A DNA stretch of 64,000 nt from Lycocorax pyrrhopterus obiensis (Eukaryota > Chordata > Aves > Passeriformes > Paradisaeidae), in the NCBI GenBank assembly GCA_014706295.1, contig JACSVZ010000006.1, positions 28,619,629-28,683,628 of the forward strand, given 5' to 3'. Shown piece by piece: positions 39,029 to 52,703 of the stretch. The notes under the pieces are model-generated. The model was not told the origin of the DNA and ran no database searches. It worked only from the letters and a program-made list of their open reading frames with translations. The first letter of the stretch is position 1; every line of letters starts with the position of its first letter. The translations under genes and the position numbers were made by a program.

Positions 39029-42000
39029 CTATGGAACAGAAAATACAATGGATAAACCTGAAATTATATTAGTTGGAAAGAATAACCTTAAATTTTGAAA
39101 GCCCCATTTCTTAATTTGCCATGAAAGCACACTGAATAATAGGCAGAATTTTTTTTTTGAAGAGTACTACTTTGTGTAACCAGTTGACTGAGTATTCATG
39201 TACTGCTAGGAAAATACTTTATACAAATATTTAATATACATCCATGATAGCAAGTAAATTTTTTAAAAAGCACAATTGTTTGGAATAAATGCATCATTAC
39301 CTCCATACAGATACTTTTAAAACAGCTACTGATTCTAAACACTCCTCAAAATATTCACCCCAAGTTAATGAATTTGATTGTACAAATACAAATGATGAAG
39401 TTTAATCTGTGATGGAAACAGAAGAGAAGTCTTTCAAAGAGGCCATTTTCCAGCTGAGGATAACCACAACTCCTTTTCTTTGTGGAACTCATTAGTGTAA
39501 CTATGTTTTGTCAATTTGTAGCAGAGATTTCTGTCTTGGTTGGAAATTTTTGATACACATGAGGTACATCAGGGTAATAGTGACTGCAGCATCATAGATC
39601 CTCTGACTGGAAGGGGAGAAGGGTGAAGGGTATTCACATCATAGCTTCAAACACCTAGTTCATGCAGCTAATTTCCCTATATTCCATAGAAAAAGGAGAC
39701 AGCAGACCCTCAAAAGCGCAACTCAAAGCAAGATCTTCAGTTACACGGACTAAATAATGCCCTCCAGGAGTTCCTCCCTTTCCCTTTTATATAGAGACTT
39801 AACAGAAGTTAGCTAACTAGCCTGCCTCAAAATTCAGGAATATGTAAAACCCTACTGCTTCCTCTATGCATTTTCACAATAGAAAATTAGAAAATAGGAA
39901 GTTCCATTAACTCACTTGAAATAATATTTTTATAGATCCTTCTCAAGAAATGTATGCAAAGATGTTATAATTGCATCATTGTGCCCAAGAAGTAGGAAAT
40001 ATAAGTGTCCAAATTAGCCTTTTATTTTGTAGTCACTAAATTGTTTTTCAGACTTTACAGAGACTTCTCTCGTTAGGATTCCATTAGCAGGATTTTCATA
40101 GACTGCTTCAAAGGCATTGCAAAACACGAATTAAATGATTCCTGCTAGAATTAAAGGATATGTATAGATAAAATAGTCACATAAACCACAATCTACACGA
40201 TCTTTAGGTGAAGACAGGGGTGAAGGTTACTTAACTAAATCTTAGAAAAGCAGAAATACAAATCTGTTAGTCCATAGCAGAGTTATGAACAACGTACAAT
40301 GCAAAGGTCAAACCCAGGGAAACTGTGTACTTCATTTTGCATTACAACTTGATTTTTTACATTGGGTTTCTGACAAAGCTGCTGAATTTGCAGGATCCCC
40401 TGATGAATTTGAACTGAGTTTATAGTGGTTGTGAGAGAATATCACTTCAAAATACCTTGGATATCAATGAAATAGGTTAAGTTTCACTTTCTTTCCAAAA
40501 AACCCACAATGTCCCAAATGATTCATTGCCACTGCCCGGATCTTCGTTTTAACTGATGTTAAATTGATACCTGAGTTTTACAAATGTCAGAACAGTTATT
40601 TCATCTAATCTACATTGGTACAGAAAGCCCAGTGAAGCAGCTGAGCATCTGCTAACGGGGTAGACATGACCTCCTTTGTGGAAGAGGCTGTGTTCGCCAT
40701 GGTGAGCAAGACTGTCACCAGTTTACACATCCAGAGGATGCCAGTGCTGTTACTGAACTAGCTTCCTACTCACTCCCCTAACTGTGTATTTTTTTCTATT
40801 GGTTTTGGTTGGAAATACACCACTGTAAAGGCTATCCAACCTAAAATTTGCACTTGACTTAAAAACCAGAAATTTGTTGCCATACCACAACAGAGGAAGG
40901 GGTAGTGGCTGGGTGGAGTTTTTTAGTTTGTTTGTTTTGTGGTTGGTTTTGTTTTTTGTTTTTTTTCTCAGGCTGGAAAGATATGAGGCACTTGACTCAA
41001 ACACAAAAAAAAATCTGGAATTTTCCCCAAGCAAATTGTTTGATTCATCCTACCAAAATAGTACAAACTTGCTTTGCATGCAGCAGCTTGAGAATGCTGG
41101 AGAAGAATCTACTGAAATGAAGAGGTGGCAAAATATTGCTCAAAGTGATACTCAGGCTTGACACAACGTTCTGGCTTTGCAGGGGAACACTGCTTTCAGA
41201 AAACAATAATATTATCATTATGGAATTTACGTATTCTGTTTAGAAGTCCTAACCTTGTGGTTCTGACTGCTGTTCACATAAACATGAGAAATTTAACACT
41301 TTAAATATAGTTTCTGTTTCTACAACTTACTAAACACCAGTTTTGCTGGGGCACTATCAATTAGTATACATGAAAGTCTAAGCATTATACAAAAAAATTA
41401 AGACATAAAAATAAAAAAAAAGGCTAATCTTGAGTTGGAAATCCATCACAACATGTAGAACAACTATTACTATAAGATCAATTTACGTTTAGACAGTTTT
41501 AGCCTTGATATTCTCCAATGAATTTCCAAGAGCTTTATAACTTCTAAATCTTTTTTGTATCTCCCTTTTGTATATATTCTGAGATTTCAGTACTGAAGTA
41601 TGATATGATCTATAACCATCAGGGTATCAGCAATTAATTAGTTTTCTTTTGAAAACAAAGTATTTTCTTTGTTTCCATTCTTTCACATTATTTCCCACTG
41701 ACAGCTATTTACCTTCCAAATTAGAATCCAAAAATATAAATCACATTTACAGAATTATACAGAAATCCTACCTTTACCATTATGAAGTCAAAACTTGGGC
41801 ATTAGAAGTATCTGGTCAAAGAAAGCCCGTACAACCTTAATTTCTGCCTTAAGGCATTTGCATAGGGCAATTCTGGCGTGCATCACAAATATAAACAGTA
41901 GGTCAAACTCGAGATGTTTTTTGTCTGGAGATTTTATTTTTAACATGCCTCCACACAAGGAGGAAATAGTTTAGGTCATGAACTGGAAAAAACAATATTT

Positions 42001-45000
42001 CTTTTAATTTGTATCCTCACTGGTGTGATAAAGAAGCTAGTTAAATTTGAATATATCCATATGTTTAGAACAGAAAACATTGTAACTGTTGTAACATTGT
42101 AACTGCCTAAATTATTAAAACCCCAAATGTTTTTACAAGGAAAACAGTCTACAAGTCCTGTTGCTATCATCAGCAAACAATGTTAATAGAATGAAAATGT
42201 TTGAGAACATGCCTGCAAATGAGATTTAGCTACTTTTTTTAGTCAGTTTTGTAATTTTGGAGCTCATATCATTGTTGACAAGAATAACACTACATTTTTT
42301 CACTATGTACTCCCATGTCTTCAAGTGCTTGTGTGTCTTTTTACTACCAAGTTGCCTTGTGCAAAGTGTGAGAAGACCTGGCAATTTCTGAATATGTTCT
42401 CTGCACATAATGTTACATTTTTTATTTTGAACACCCAATGGATAAAAAGTGCTGTATGAAGGCAGCATTAATCAGAGTATTTCTAGAAAGTACTTACCCC
42501 CTCCTTTTTATTTAAGATTTCAAGAATTTCATATCCATATTAGCAATACATTACAATTACTTTAACCAACTCAAAAGAAACCAATTAAAGAGTATGAGAA
42601 TAAATTTGGGTTTAATACACCCATTCTGTTTTATCCAGGTATGGCAAAATGGAAGTGGATGCATTTCACTTCCTTGCTCTCTTAAACCCTGTACTTCTCC
42701 AAGAGTGTTTTTGCCTTTCACTTCTAGCCACTGTTCTACATCACACACACAGTCCCTACTGCAGTTCCTTTTCCCACATACTTCTTTTGGCTGAGTAGAG
42801 CTGAAGCAAAAGGTACTTTTTGAAAAGGGTGTAGACTGTTAAGTGTAACACCTATTTTAATTTTCACAGCAAAATTTTGTACAGAAGCAATTGGTACTCA
42901 AAACTAACTTTATGCTCTCTCTTAATACCCTCAGGGGGATTGAGTCACTCCCCCCTTCCCTGTAAGTTCTCCCTTTGAGAGCATCTGCTGATTTCCAGAC
43001 TGTGCAGACCCCTATCTGTGCCAGTGCGGTCCCCTGTAGTCAAGGAGGGGAGAGAATATCCCACTGCAAACATCCCCTGCTAGGGCCATCAGGGCATCAC
43101 CTCCTTCCTGACACTCTTGTGTCAAGATGCTCATAATCTCTTTGAAAAGGAAAACTTGAATTTTAGAGGCAAGATTTTTATACAATTGACAAGGCGAGCT
43201 GGAGTACCCATACAAGAAAGGGATCATTTATGGAAAGAGCTGGCTGAGTTTTGCCTGGTATTCTTGATCTGCAGCCAGCTGGACAGAGTTAAAATCTTAT
43301 ATTAATGCTATATATTTCAGATGGCATTAAATTACTCATTCTTGTCTTTTCTGGCTAAAAAACAAACCACTTGCAACACAAACCACTCTGATTCTATGAT
43401 TAGAGTCCTACTCATTGGAGGGTGTGCAGGCAGAGAACATTAAAACACAATGACAAGGTAGAGCACTCCGTTCCTTTTTGACATAAGACACAAGGCCTAG
43501 ACACCAGAAAAATCCCAGTAAGATTACTATAATAAATCCAGTTTGAACTTATATATAGGACAGACTGAAAATTGAAAAAATAACATAGGCCTACACTGGT
43601 GTAAACACCAAGGTGAGGAAACATGCTCATATATTCGTGCAGCTATTCATCCTACACATTCACACTTGTTGAGAGAATAGCTTTTCTTCTCATTTTCCTT
43701 ACAAGAACTTTAGATCACTGACTCAGTTTTTCTAAATATAAAGTATTCAGTAGCACTAGTACACAGGTGCTTTTTAAGTCCTGTTAAACACACAAATAAG
43801 TTATGTTTGTAAAAGTGAAGTCTTCAGAGGACCTTGATTTCTATGTAATGTCTTAATTGTGATTTTCACTACTCTATCCCCAGAGAAATGTAAAAAATAC
43901 AATTACATTAGAAAAACAGTTTCTGCATAACATGTTGTCTTAATAAAACCAATGCCTTTTCTACTTCTAGGCAAAAAATATGTCTCCCTCTGTAGAGCAG
44001 AGTGCTTGCAGGGATAGTGCTGCACTCTTGGGAAAAGAATAAAATGTGCTGAAAAATGACAGATAACAAAATTCAAATACACTCAACTGGTAAGTTACAG
44101 GAACAAGGAGATTTCAGCACTAGAAGTGCGGTGCAGCTTCTCAATTTGCCTAACTTTTCCCAAGGTCTTTCAAACTCATGTGCTCTTCACAGATAGAGTC
44201 TCCTGAACTTAACCCGATTTCCATTGCAAAAACTTGACATCTTTCATGTTCAAAGCCAATTTAATCCAAACAAAAGCATTCCTTTGTAGTAATTTCCTTT
44301 CTACAGCTGTTTTTTTGCCTAAACACATACTCAACCCATAGACTATTTTGTATTTTCAGGGTTTTTTTTAGCATTCTAGTTTTCCATGTTTCATGTCAGC
44401 TGAGTAAACTGTCTAGCAGAGATGTTGTTTTAATAACGAAATTTAGCAATTCACTATTGATGAAATGGAAAATCACTCAAAAACCTTGGTGCAAAACAAT
44501 CCGAGGAATCATTGCTGCACGGATGTGTTAACTCAGCAGGGGTGGCAGGCAGTAGTCACTCCTGAAGTGGTTGTTCTTGAAACAGAACAGCTCTGTATCA
44601 AAGTCAATCAGGACCACTTTCTAGCCAATGCCCTACTACCATGGGTAGCTATTAAAGGAAAACAAAGACTTCTCGGGCTGCAATTACTGCATTAGAATTA
44701 TGCCAATTTTCCTGCAATATTAATGCAAATAAGTGGTGGCACTAGTTCCAGCAACTAAGAGAAGCGAAACCAAATGTATAATGAACCAACTCAAAATGGT
44801 ACGTCTTATCCAATGTATAAGACAATTATCTTATACAATTTTATAAAGTATAAATAATGTATGAAATCCAGCTCTCTGTCTTTGGAGTTCCACTTGATTA
44901 CAGTAGCCAGTCTGATGACACCCAACTCCCAGTAGGCGTTCCTGATTTAGCATCATATCAGGATTATGACTACAGAAATTTGCCAAAATCAAATTCCATA

Positions 45001-46687
45001 GAGACACAGAGCACATTTCTGTTCACTGTGTGGAAAAAAAGTAGTTAAACAGAATGTAATTAATCATGCTCTTTCCAACATAAACAATATTCAGTTACTT
45101 TCCAGCTTTGTTCTTCTTGATATTTTCTAAATTCGCATTGTAATTATTCTAAAATCACCTTTTATGACTATAATTTAATGATTATGACTTACAAATTAAG
45201 CAAAAAAGCGTATTTTTACCTTTATTGGATCCTATTTCTGTTTGCTATGAGTGGAAGACTTCTGCTTTGTGGAGAATATTATGACAGTAATCTGAACACT
45301 AAGTATCAGACTGGAAAAATACTGTAATTAAATAGAACTGTCATGTGAATCTGAGTGATAGATAATTGATGTTACATTTTTATATTATTCAAAAACTATC
45401 TCAGATCTAGTAATTTTGCACTAAATCAACAAGAAAACACTTCAGTAATCTTCTTGTTGCTTTTCTATTACACTATAAATCAAAGAATGAAAGGAGGAAA
45501 AAGAGAGACCATTTTATTAATCAGCAACTAAATCAGCATCAGTGACATGAAATTTAGCTTTGATATGTTTTTGTTGGCATGTGTTTTACAAATACACCAA
45601 TAAGTGGATCTGTTTGTGTACTTAGACTTTATACGTCTTTATCATTTAGTGGTTGTCAAACATGGAAGCAAGGAATTGTTTATGAGTGGAAAGCAAACCA
45701 AATAGTTTCTGTTTTACACTGCACTGAATACAGCACAAAGGGAATGGTGGAAGAAGAATTAATATAAAGCCTAGTTTGTCCTCCAGTTTACCAGTGAAAA
45801 CATAGAATCTAGGTAATGCCTAGTACCTATGTAAAGTCTGTCACTGACACGCTACCCTGCAATTCCTGAAGACAGAGCAATAGAAGTACTGAGCAGCCTC
45901 CTGAAATTAATGCAACTCTTCCCACAACTGCACTGGACTTTGAATCAGGCCTAAGACAGACATGAGGATTAAAACAAACAAGCCTCTGCACACTCGAAAT
46001 AGGTGAGAAATAGGAGTTCTTGTTCTAGATGGTTTTCATGCTACCCTAGTAAATGAGGAGTTTTGAGAATACAGGTTGCACTGCGAACTCAGTCTTTTTA
46101 GGTAAGATATCTCTTCATTCATATGATTGTGACAACAATAAATGAAAAACCAGCCTATTAAAAATATACAACACAATGCACTTGCTATCACACCTTAATC
46201 AATTTGCATATTATTCATGTGTGGGAGTGTGTGGGGTGAGGTGGTGGTGGAGATTCACCGCTGAGTGTTTCAAGTCCAGTTAACACATTACAGGAAATTT
46301 CCCTTATTCCCTTATTTTTTTTTGTCCTACAAAAATCATTAAAAAATCCTCATACAAGAGGAATGGGTTTAGCTGGTTACTTAACCTTGTAATTCTTCCA
46401 TGAGATTTAGCTTGAAGACTTCCAAGTTATCATTCATTTGCAGGTCTTTTTTTTTTTTTTTGTTAAAAATATAAATGCTTAACTGCTTCCGCCTTTTCCT
46501 TTAGTTTTAGATTACACTTTTGATTTCTGTGGGGTTATTAATATTTCTATGTGTTTACAAGTAACATGAGCACACACATGCACGCATGCACTCTGATTTT
46601 TACTGTGAAGAGGCTTTGTACATTGGGTTAAATTTGGCATTTTCTGAATGCAGAAGTATTAAAAGTTTATCTGGAGAGAGCAATTAA

Positions 46688-46707
46688 AAAAATATATATA
46701 TATATAT
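46688..46707. repeat. (AT)n microsatellite
   Basis: About nine AT units follow a short poly(A). It is self-complementary and typical of AT-rich introns. Confidence 0.93.
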
Positions 46708-48079
46708 TGGTTGGCTCATTATCAGGAGTTGCCTGAGCATTTTTATATCTTGAATGACAAAATCTAGGAAGACTTTGTCATAGCCTGCAACTTATTGAAA
46801 TCAGCCCAGTGCTTACGGCTTCTGAGAAACTGGTAAATTATTTAAATATCTAGGTAGGAACAGAAAAGTCTGCATTTGCCGTTCTGGTTTTAGTAATCTT
46901 GCTCAAGTTAGCAGTTTACATGAGATTCTGTGCCAGCCACAAACATTTTCCAACCCGTCTCATACATGGAGGAGGCCACTAGAAGACAAAAGGAATCAAA
47001 GAAAGCTTGGATATGGTGCATTCAACACGAAGTCTTTTCTTTCCCTGTACCCTGAAGCATGACTAGATTATGAACACCTCTATAAAGAGGCGAGAAATAA
47101 AAAAATGGAACTTCAGAGTTGGTGGTAGAAAGAAAGAGGTGGGGAGAAGCTCTTGTATGAAAAGGAATAGGATATAGAGAGGTATATACCAACTGTACCG
47201 AATCTCGTGGAGCCGAAGCACTCTCATGTCTGCAAGCACACACAGGATCAAGGCACAAAAAGCATCAAACCAAGTGCATAAGACCTACTTTAAACACGCC
47301 ACCAGTTAATCTGCTCTACTGCAGAAGGGACCTACTTTGTTTAGTGGCAAACGTATCAGAGCACCACATAAAAATCAAAACCCATAAAACACTCTCCTAC
47401 TTCTTCCAGGTGAGAAATAGAAATTATTGTCTTAGATGGTTAAAATGCCTACATGTATTAAATTAAGAGTTAAATTAAGAATGGAAGCTAAAAGATGTGA
47501 TGGGGTGTGGGGTGCTCTACATATGACATAACAAGATGAGATTGCAATCCCATTGTCAAGATGGGCAAAATGTAAGACATAACTTGGGGTGGTTGTTTTG
47601 TTCAGTTCTTTGTTGTGCTGCAAAACTTTCCTGTGCTCCTGCATAGACAGACAGTCGTTTCCATGCAGAGCTACTTGGAAATCTCTTCTAAATATTTTGG
47701 TGCTACATCTGGTTAATTTCATCAGAAAACAATGCACTAGCTGAAGATTTTTATAAAGTCATCCAAGAGACCTGGGAGAATTGTTTAATGATTTTCTTAG
47801 ACTAGTGTGGCAGATGTAACAATGGATGATAAAGGTTGCTGCAAACTTGCAGAAGTTATAGCACAGTCATGTTTTTCTTCAGCAGACGTTTCGTGACGAA
47901 TAGAGAAGCTAAGAATTTAAACTTTTCTCTAATAAGACCGAATTTGTTTAGAAAGAGTGAACTTCAAAATAGCACTGTTTCTTTCAGAGGCAGAACATTT
48001 TCTGCAACAAAACCACTGGAAGAGATTCTCAGAATGCTACTTACTCTTGCATATGACTTGCATGACACAATTGGTTTTG

Positions 48080-48238
48080 TTAGACTCAGAATAATTTCAG
48101 TTAGAAAAGACCTTTAAGATCATTAAGCCCAGCTGCAAACCCAACACCTTCAAGTCCACCACTAAACCATGTCCCTAAGCGCCACATCTACATGTCCTTT
48201 AATAATCTCCAGAGATGGTGACTCAAACACTTACCGAG
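48080..48238 (-). mobile_element. CR1 LINE 3' end fragment
   Basis: Read on the plus strand this is the reverse complement of a CR1 3' terminus: ttagaaaagacctttaagat, then cccaacaccttcaagtccac, ctaaaccatgtccctaagc and atctccagagatggtgactc. The terminal octamers are degraded to gactcagaataatttcag. It stops before the coding end, so only the last ~160 bp survive. The 'accatgtccctaagc' text matches the subfamily of the copy at 19.5 kb. Confidence 0.92.
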
Positions 48239-50984
48239 TAAGCATACAGCCTATTGAGAGGGAAGATAGGAATCAGAGAAAAATACATCCCTTCTCCATA
48301 AAGTGCAGTCACTAGAACTAAGATGGATGAGAAATCAACAGGGAAAATAAACCCCAAACATATAGAAGTAAGTGAGGTCTCTTGAATCCCACAAGCTACT
48401 TCAGGCTAGTCAGCTGATTCTCTGAGATGCCAAATATTAGGCAAAGACAATATTCAGGTAAGCAAGATATTATTCTGCATTCTTATCAGAATATTCAGCA
48501 TTTCATATTCTTAGGTTATAAGAACCCTGGGTGTATGAGATTACAGAGCTATAACTTATTACTATGAAGGCACTGAAAATCAATCCACTCTCTTGTTGTC
48601 AGACAAACTCTAATGGATATTTGCTACTGTATAGTAAATCCTCTATAAAACCTTACAGTAGACAATAACTAAAGTTATACTTTCACCTTACGTGATATTA
48701 ATAACAGTCTAGTATTTCAAAAATTAGGGGTGATCAGAAAACAATTGCTTAGTAACTTTGTGCTTTGTTCTGTTTATAACTGTACTCCAAACTTAGTTTT
48801 ACAAAATAGATATCTAAATCATTATCTGATACAGGTCACGGTTACATGGTTACTTTAATCTTCCCCAAATTCCTGGTTCCAACAAGTTCCTGTTCTCTCA
48901 TTTATTTGCCCAGGCTACCCTTCAGGTCTCCTTGTACCACAACTGGTTTTCAGTAAGTTCCAGAAAGCCGTTGGGGATTCAGCTGAACATGGACGCTGGG
49001 AAACGTGTAGTGCTTATCAGGGTGTTCTGTGCAACCCTACAAATGTCAGAACTGGTCAATGAACACAAAAAAAGGCAGGAAAGAAAGCTGAACTGATTTC
49101 TATTTTTTCTTGCAAAAGCTTGGAATTTAATTGCAAAGGGACCACTTAACGGTAACCTTGTTTTTCACTGGTGGGGTTAAGCTAATTTTACAGATATTGT
49201 AGGGTCTTGAGGTCTTCTCAAATGTTTTTCTTCAGGATACCAATACAAAGAACTTAGGGATTGTGTATATTTGTAACTTGCTGAGGGTCTGAAAGAGAGG
49301 TATATTGTCAAAAAGCAGCAGCAAACTGCTGTCCTCTGTCTCCTAATTCACCCATTTATTCTTCTTTACCTTTGCCAATCTATGCAGCTGAAGAAATGCC
49401 AGAAACATTTTTTGTGTCAGAAGTTTGTAAGAGAACATGATAGCATGAGAAAACCCCTTGCTAATTTTTTATATTCAGAGGAAGAGGTTTAAGTGCTTTG
49501 TTTTCTTGGGAAAGAGCTCACTCTTTCCCATGTGAAAATTGGATTGTCCCAGCGACGATTACCTTCTTATTAAATTACTTCTGCACGGTGAGATTTAAAC
49601 TAAGGTTACTTTTGTATCACAATTCACAGCACATTGATATTTATGAGAACTGTTATTGGTGGCTGAGGAAGTGGTGGCAAAGCTCTTGATCTTGAATAGG
49701 GATAAAATTTTTGTTTGTGAATGAGACCAATGCTAAAGTTCAGGTTTGGGTTAATGCCAAATAAATTTGAAAGTTCAGAACTTGCCTCAAAAAAAGGGTT
49801 TCAACAAAAGGGTCACAAAACTAGATGTTCATATCAGAGTTCTTAGTTTAACTACATGGAAGCTTAGTCACAAGCAAAACAAGCCCGCCAAACTGGGATT
49901 GAGATCAAACATGTTGGGAGTGGAAATGTTGATCAGGGAAATTATTAATCCTTTTCAGCGACATTTAGAAAGATTCTAGATAGCTCAAAAAAATCTTTCA
50001 CTTTGAATTCTTAGCAAATAGTAATGAATGGCAATTAGAGGTTTTGAGAAAATACAGAATCAAAGGAAGCTGGATCACCCTTTATATGTCACACATCATA
50101 TTTTACAACTAAGACATTTCCTTAAATAAATAACCAAGATGCTGCAGTCACGCAATTTTCTCTAAAACTCTGCAACAATTACTGCACCATCTCTGCAGAG
50201 ATGACTTCTGAAGAGCTGATTATGGCCCAAATTTGGTAAAAAAATACCAAAACTCCCTTGTTTACCTCAGGCACCCCTTAATAGCATCTGTCTTCTGTAT
50301 ATTGTTGTCTGAAATTCATCAAAGCTAAGTGTCTGACCATGTGGTAAGTGGTTGACTGGAATTTTGGAGAAGTCTGTGGTTCAGACAAGGAATTCTGCTT
50401 TTCTTTATAATATATTCAGCTATTTCATGTATGCCTTTGAAATATGTTTATGCACACTGGAATTATTCTAGCTATTAAATGTTACCTAAGGGGACTGATC
50501 TGTGCACAGTGCCCAGCATTGAGGCTTGCTCAGACACACACACTGGCCTGTGGACTAGCCTTTAGGGTTCCCTCTCCATTCACATCAAAGTACAGAACGC
50601 ATGTAACACAGAACCAAAAGACAAAGCTAGTCTGAAAGCTCATTCTTCTGCAACTACCTTTTTGAATCCTTAAATTCATTCTCCCCTAAAAGTGTGCGGC
50701 TTATAATTCTTTCATTCACTTTCAGTAGTCATTTTCCTTTTGCATTTCTACCCCAAAGCCTTAGGAGGCCCAAAGTTGCACCACATAATTACTACTTAAG
50801 CAATTTTTCTATAGACATTTAAAGGAATACATTTTATGTGATTGTTTTTAACATTAATTTTTTTCAGCAGTAAGTTGAGCTTCTCAGGTCTAGTGACTAT
50901 TTTAATCTGAAATCATCAACACTAACTGCTTGAAATATTACACAATATTAAATATTGCACATTTAGATATACTAACAATAAAAA

Positions 50985-51180
50985 GTCATAGAATCATAAA
51001 AAATACAAGTGATCTTGAAATGTCATGTTATCTGTCTCTCTCTCAATGACAAGGCTGTCATACTTGATGTATATTTCTCCAGCTCCTCTTACAAACCACC
51101 AAAACTGCCCCAAGAAAAAAGGGTTTTATTCCAGTGTTACCTTCCTTAGTACTAAAAACTTAATTCTAACATGGAATCAC
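50985..51180 (-). mobile_element. Old CR1-like LINE 3' fragment
   Basis: The segment begins with tcatagaatcataaaaaat, the reverse complement of a CR1 tail. It continues with weak but collinear matches to CR1 3' sequence, notably atttctccagctcctctt and ttccagtgttaccttcc followed by a degenerate 'actaaaaacttaattctaac'. Divergence is high, so the right-hand boundary is approximate. Confidence 0.6.
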
Positions 51181-51519
51181 CAACTTTCTCTAGCTTGAAC
51201 TCATTAATTCTTATTCTTACTAATTTTTGTTCTGCATGGCAGACTTTTCTTCTCCTTGGAAATGATATTGTATTCTCTCCCTCCCCATATTCAAGTTCTT
51301 TCTTTCCCCTCCACAACGCAATGGCAGGGATGGGTTTCTTCCATCTCTGGCCATTCTCACATCAATTCTTGAGTCTCTCTTGGACTCTCCTCTTGAGCGA
51401 CTTGCAAAACCCTCTGTCTTCCCTGCAGGTGAAGCTGATGTAAAAAGCACACCTCTAGGAATGGAAGAGTACACTATTCTCAGGGCATTTTTCTGTTGTG
51501 ACAGCAAATAAACGTCAGC

Positions 51520-51563
51520 TGAAGCCATTTCACCTCCCAGATGAAGCCATTTCACCTCCCAGC
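51520..51563. repeat. 22-bp tandem duplication
   Basis: Two copies of tgaagccatttcacctccca plus ga or gc stand head to tail, identical except for the last base. It looks like a recent duplication in otherwise unique sequence. Confidence 0.95.
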
Positions 51564-51679
51564 ATTTGTGACGTCAAAACCACTGGCAGCTGGCTGAGAC
51601 ATGCAGGTAGCAACAAGCAGGTGAGATGAATGATTGATTGTCAGGAACTATTATGGTATAACCCAACTTTTCTTGCATA

Positions 51680-51812
51680 GAAGTTCTACAGGTTCCATCC
51701 TTGGAGGCTTTCAAGACCTAACTGGATAAAGTTCTGAGAAATCTGGTATGATCTCAGATCTAGCCCTGCTTCAGTAGAGTCCTCCTGAGGTCCCTTCCAA
51801 CCAATTACTAGG
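51680..51812 (+). mobile_element. CR1 LINE 3' fragment (plus orientation)
   Basis: The order of CR1 landmarks is preserved: ttccatccttggaggctttc, aagacctaactggataaag, then tctagccctgcttcag and tcctgaggtcccttccaacc. A segment normally lying between the last two (the 'gttggactagatgac' part) is deleted, and the terminal octamers are lost. Only the 3'UTR end remains. Confidence 0.88.
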
Positions 51813-52626
51813 GTTGTCTTTAAGTTTCCCTTTGCTGGATGGAAATTAATTATTATCTACAAAAGTTACTGGTAAAATCAGGTTGGGTAGAAAGTATTAC
51901 TACTGAATGCAGCTAAGCATTTTACTCAGTGATTTACCTCTTTGCTGCATTCCACTTAGCATTTGTACTGCTGTTGGATAGGTATTGCTGCTTTTGCATG
52001 TAGCCTTCACACACAGGGTATACTTGCCAGTCATACCCTGGAGCCATGCCCTCCAGCAAATGAGTTATACTACATTATATGATAAATAATCTTCTTTGGA
52101 AGATTAGCAAAATACCTTCAAAACCAGAGAGTATGGTATATTCTTTTTAAAAGCACCCACAATTTATTGCAACTAAAGTGAAAATTCAGCACCAATAGCA
52201 TTACATGCGGTTATCACCTTATTATTTTCTTTCATATCATAGCTCAGATGTGATCAGTATTGTGTGACATATACAAGGACTCTTTGAGGATTTTCACTTT
52301 GTCAGCAATAACTGAAATTTATTACTCCAAATTTTATGCATCAGTATTAGAAGAAAAACTCAGGTTTTCTTACTATAAAATCTGAAAATATCTCTCATGG
52401 ATGTACTGAGATGAGGAAAAAATATTAAAGGAGACAAAACTCATAAGTAATATTGATGTGACAGATTATTGTGTATCATACCTAGGTTCTTAACCTTTAT
52501 CTAAAAATCATAGGCTGTGTTTACACTGTCAATCAAGAGAGTAATAAGGAATAACTAAGCAGTAAATGACAGCCTGAGCTGAAACCTGAGCCCCTACCCC
52601 AGGGAGAAGCTAATTAGTTATGCCCT

Positions 52627-52646
52627 AGCTGGACTTGAGTCCAGCT
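52627..52646. repeat. Inverted repeat, 9-bp arms
   Basis: agctggact and its reverse complement agtccagct are separated by two bases. It lies just upstream of the exon-like segment at 52704 in a locally GC-richer region. Confidence 0.93.
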
Positions 52647-52703
52647 GAGACTTGGCTGTGGCCACAGCATTTTCCTTTTTCTTCTTGTCTCTGAAAGTTT
52701 CAG

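Noticed and set aside
43390..43402. tgattctatgatt resembling a CR1 terminal octamer pair
   Set aside because: No CR1 body is recognisable upstream, so thirteen bases alone do not support an element.
51220..51555. 111-codon minus-strand open frame
   Set aside because: It overlaps the 22-bp duplication, resembles no known product, and has no splice context matching DLC1.
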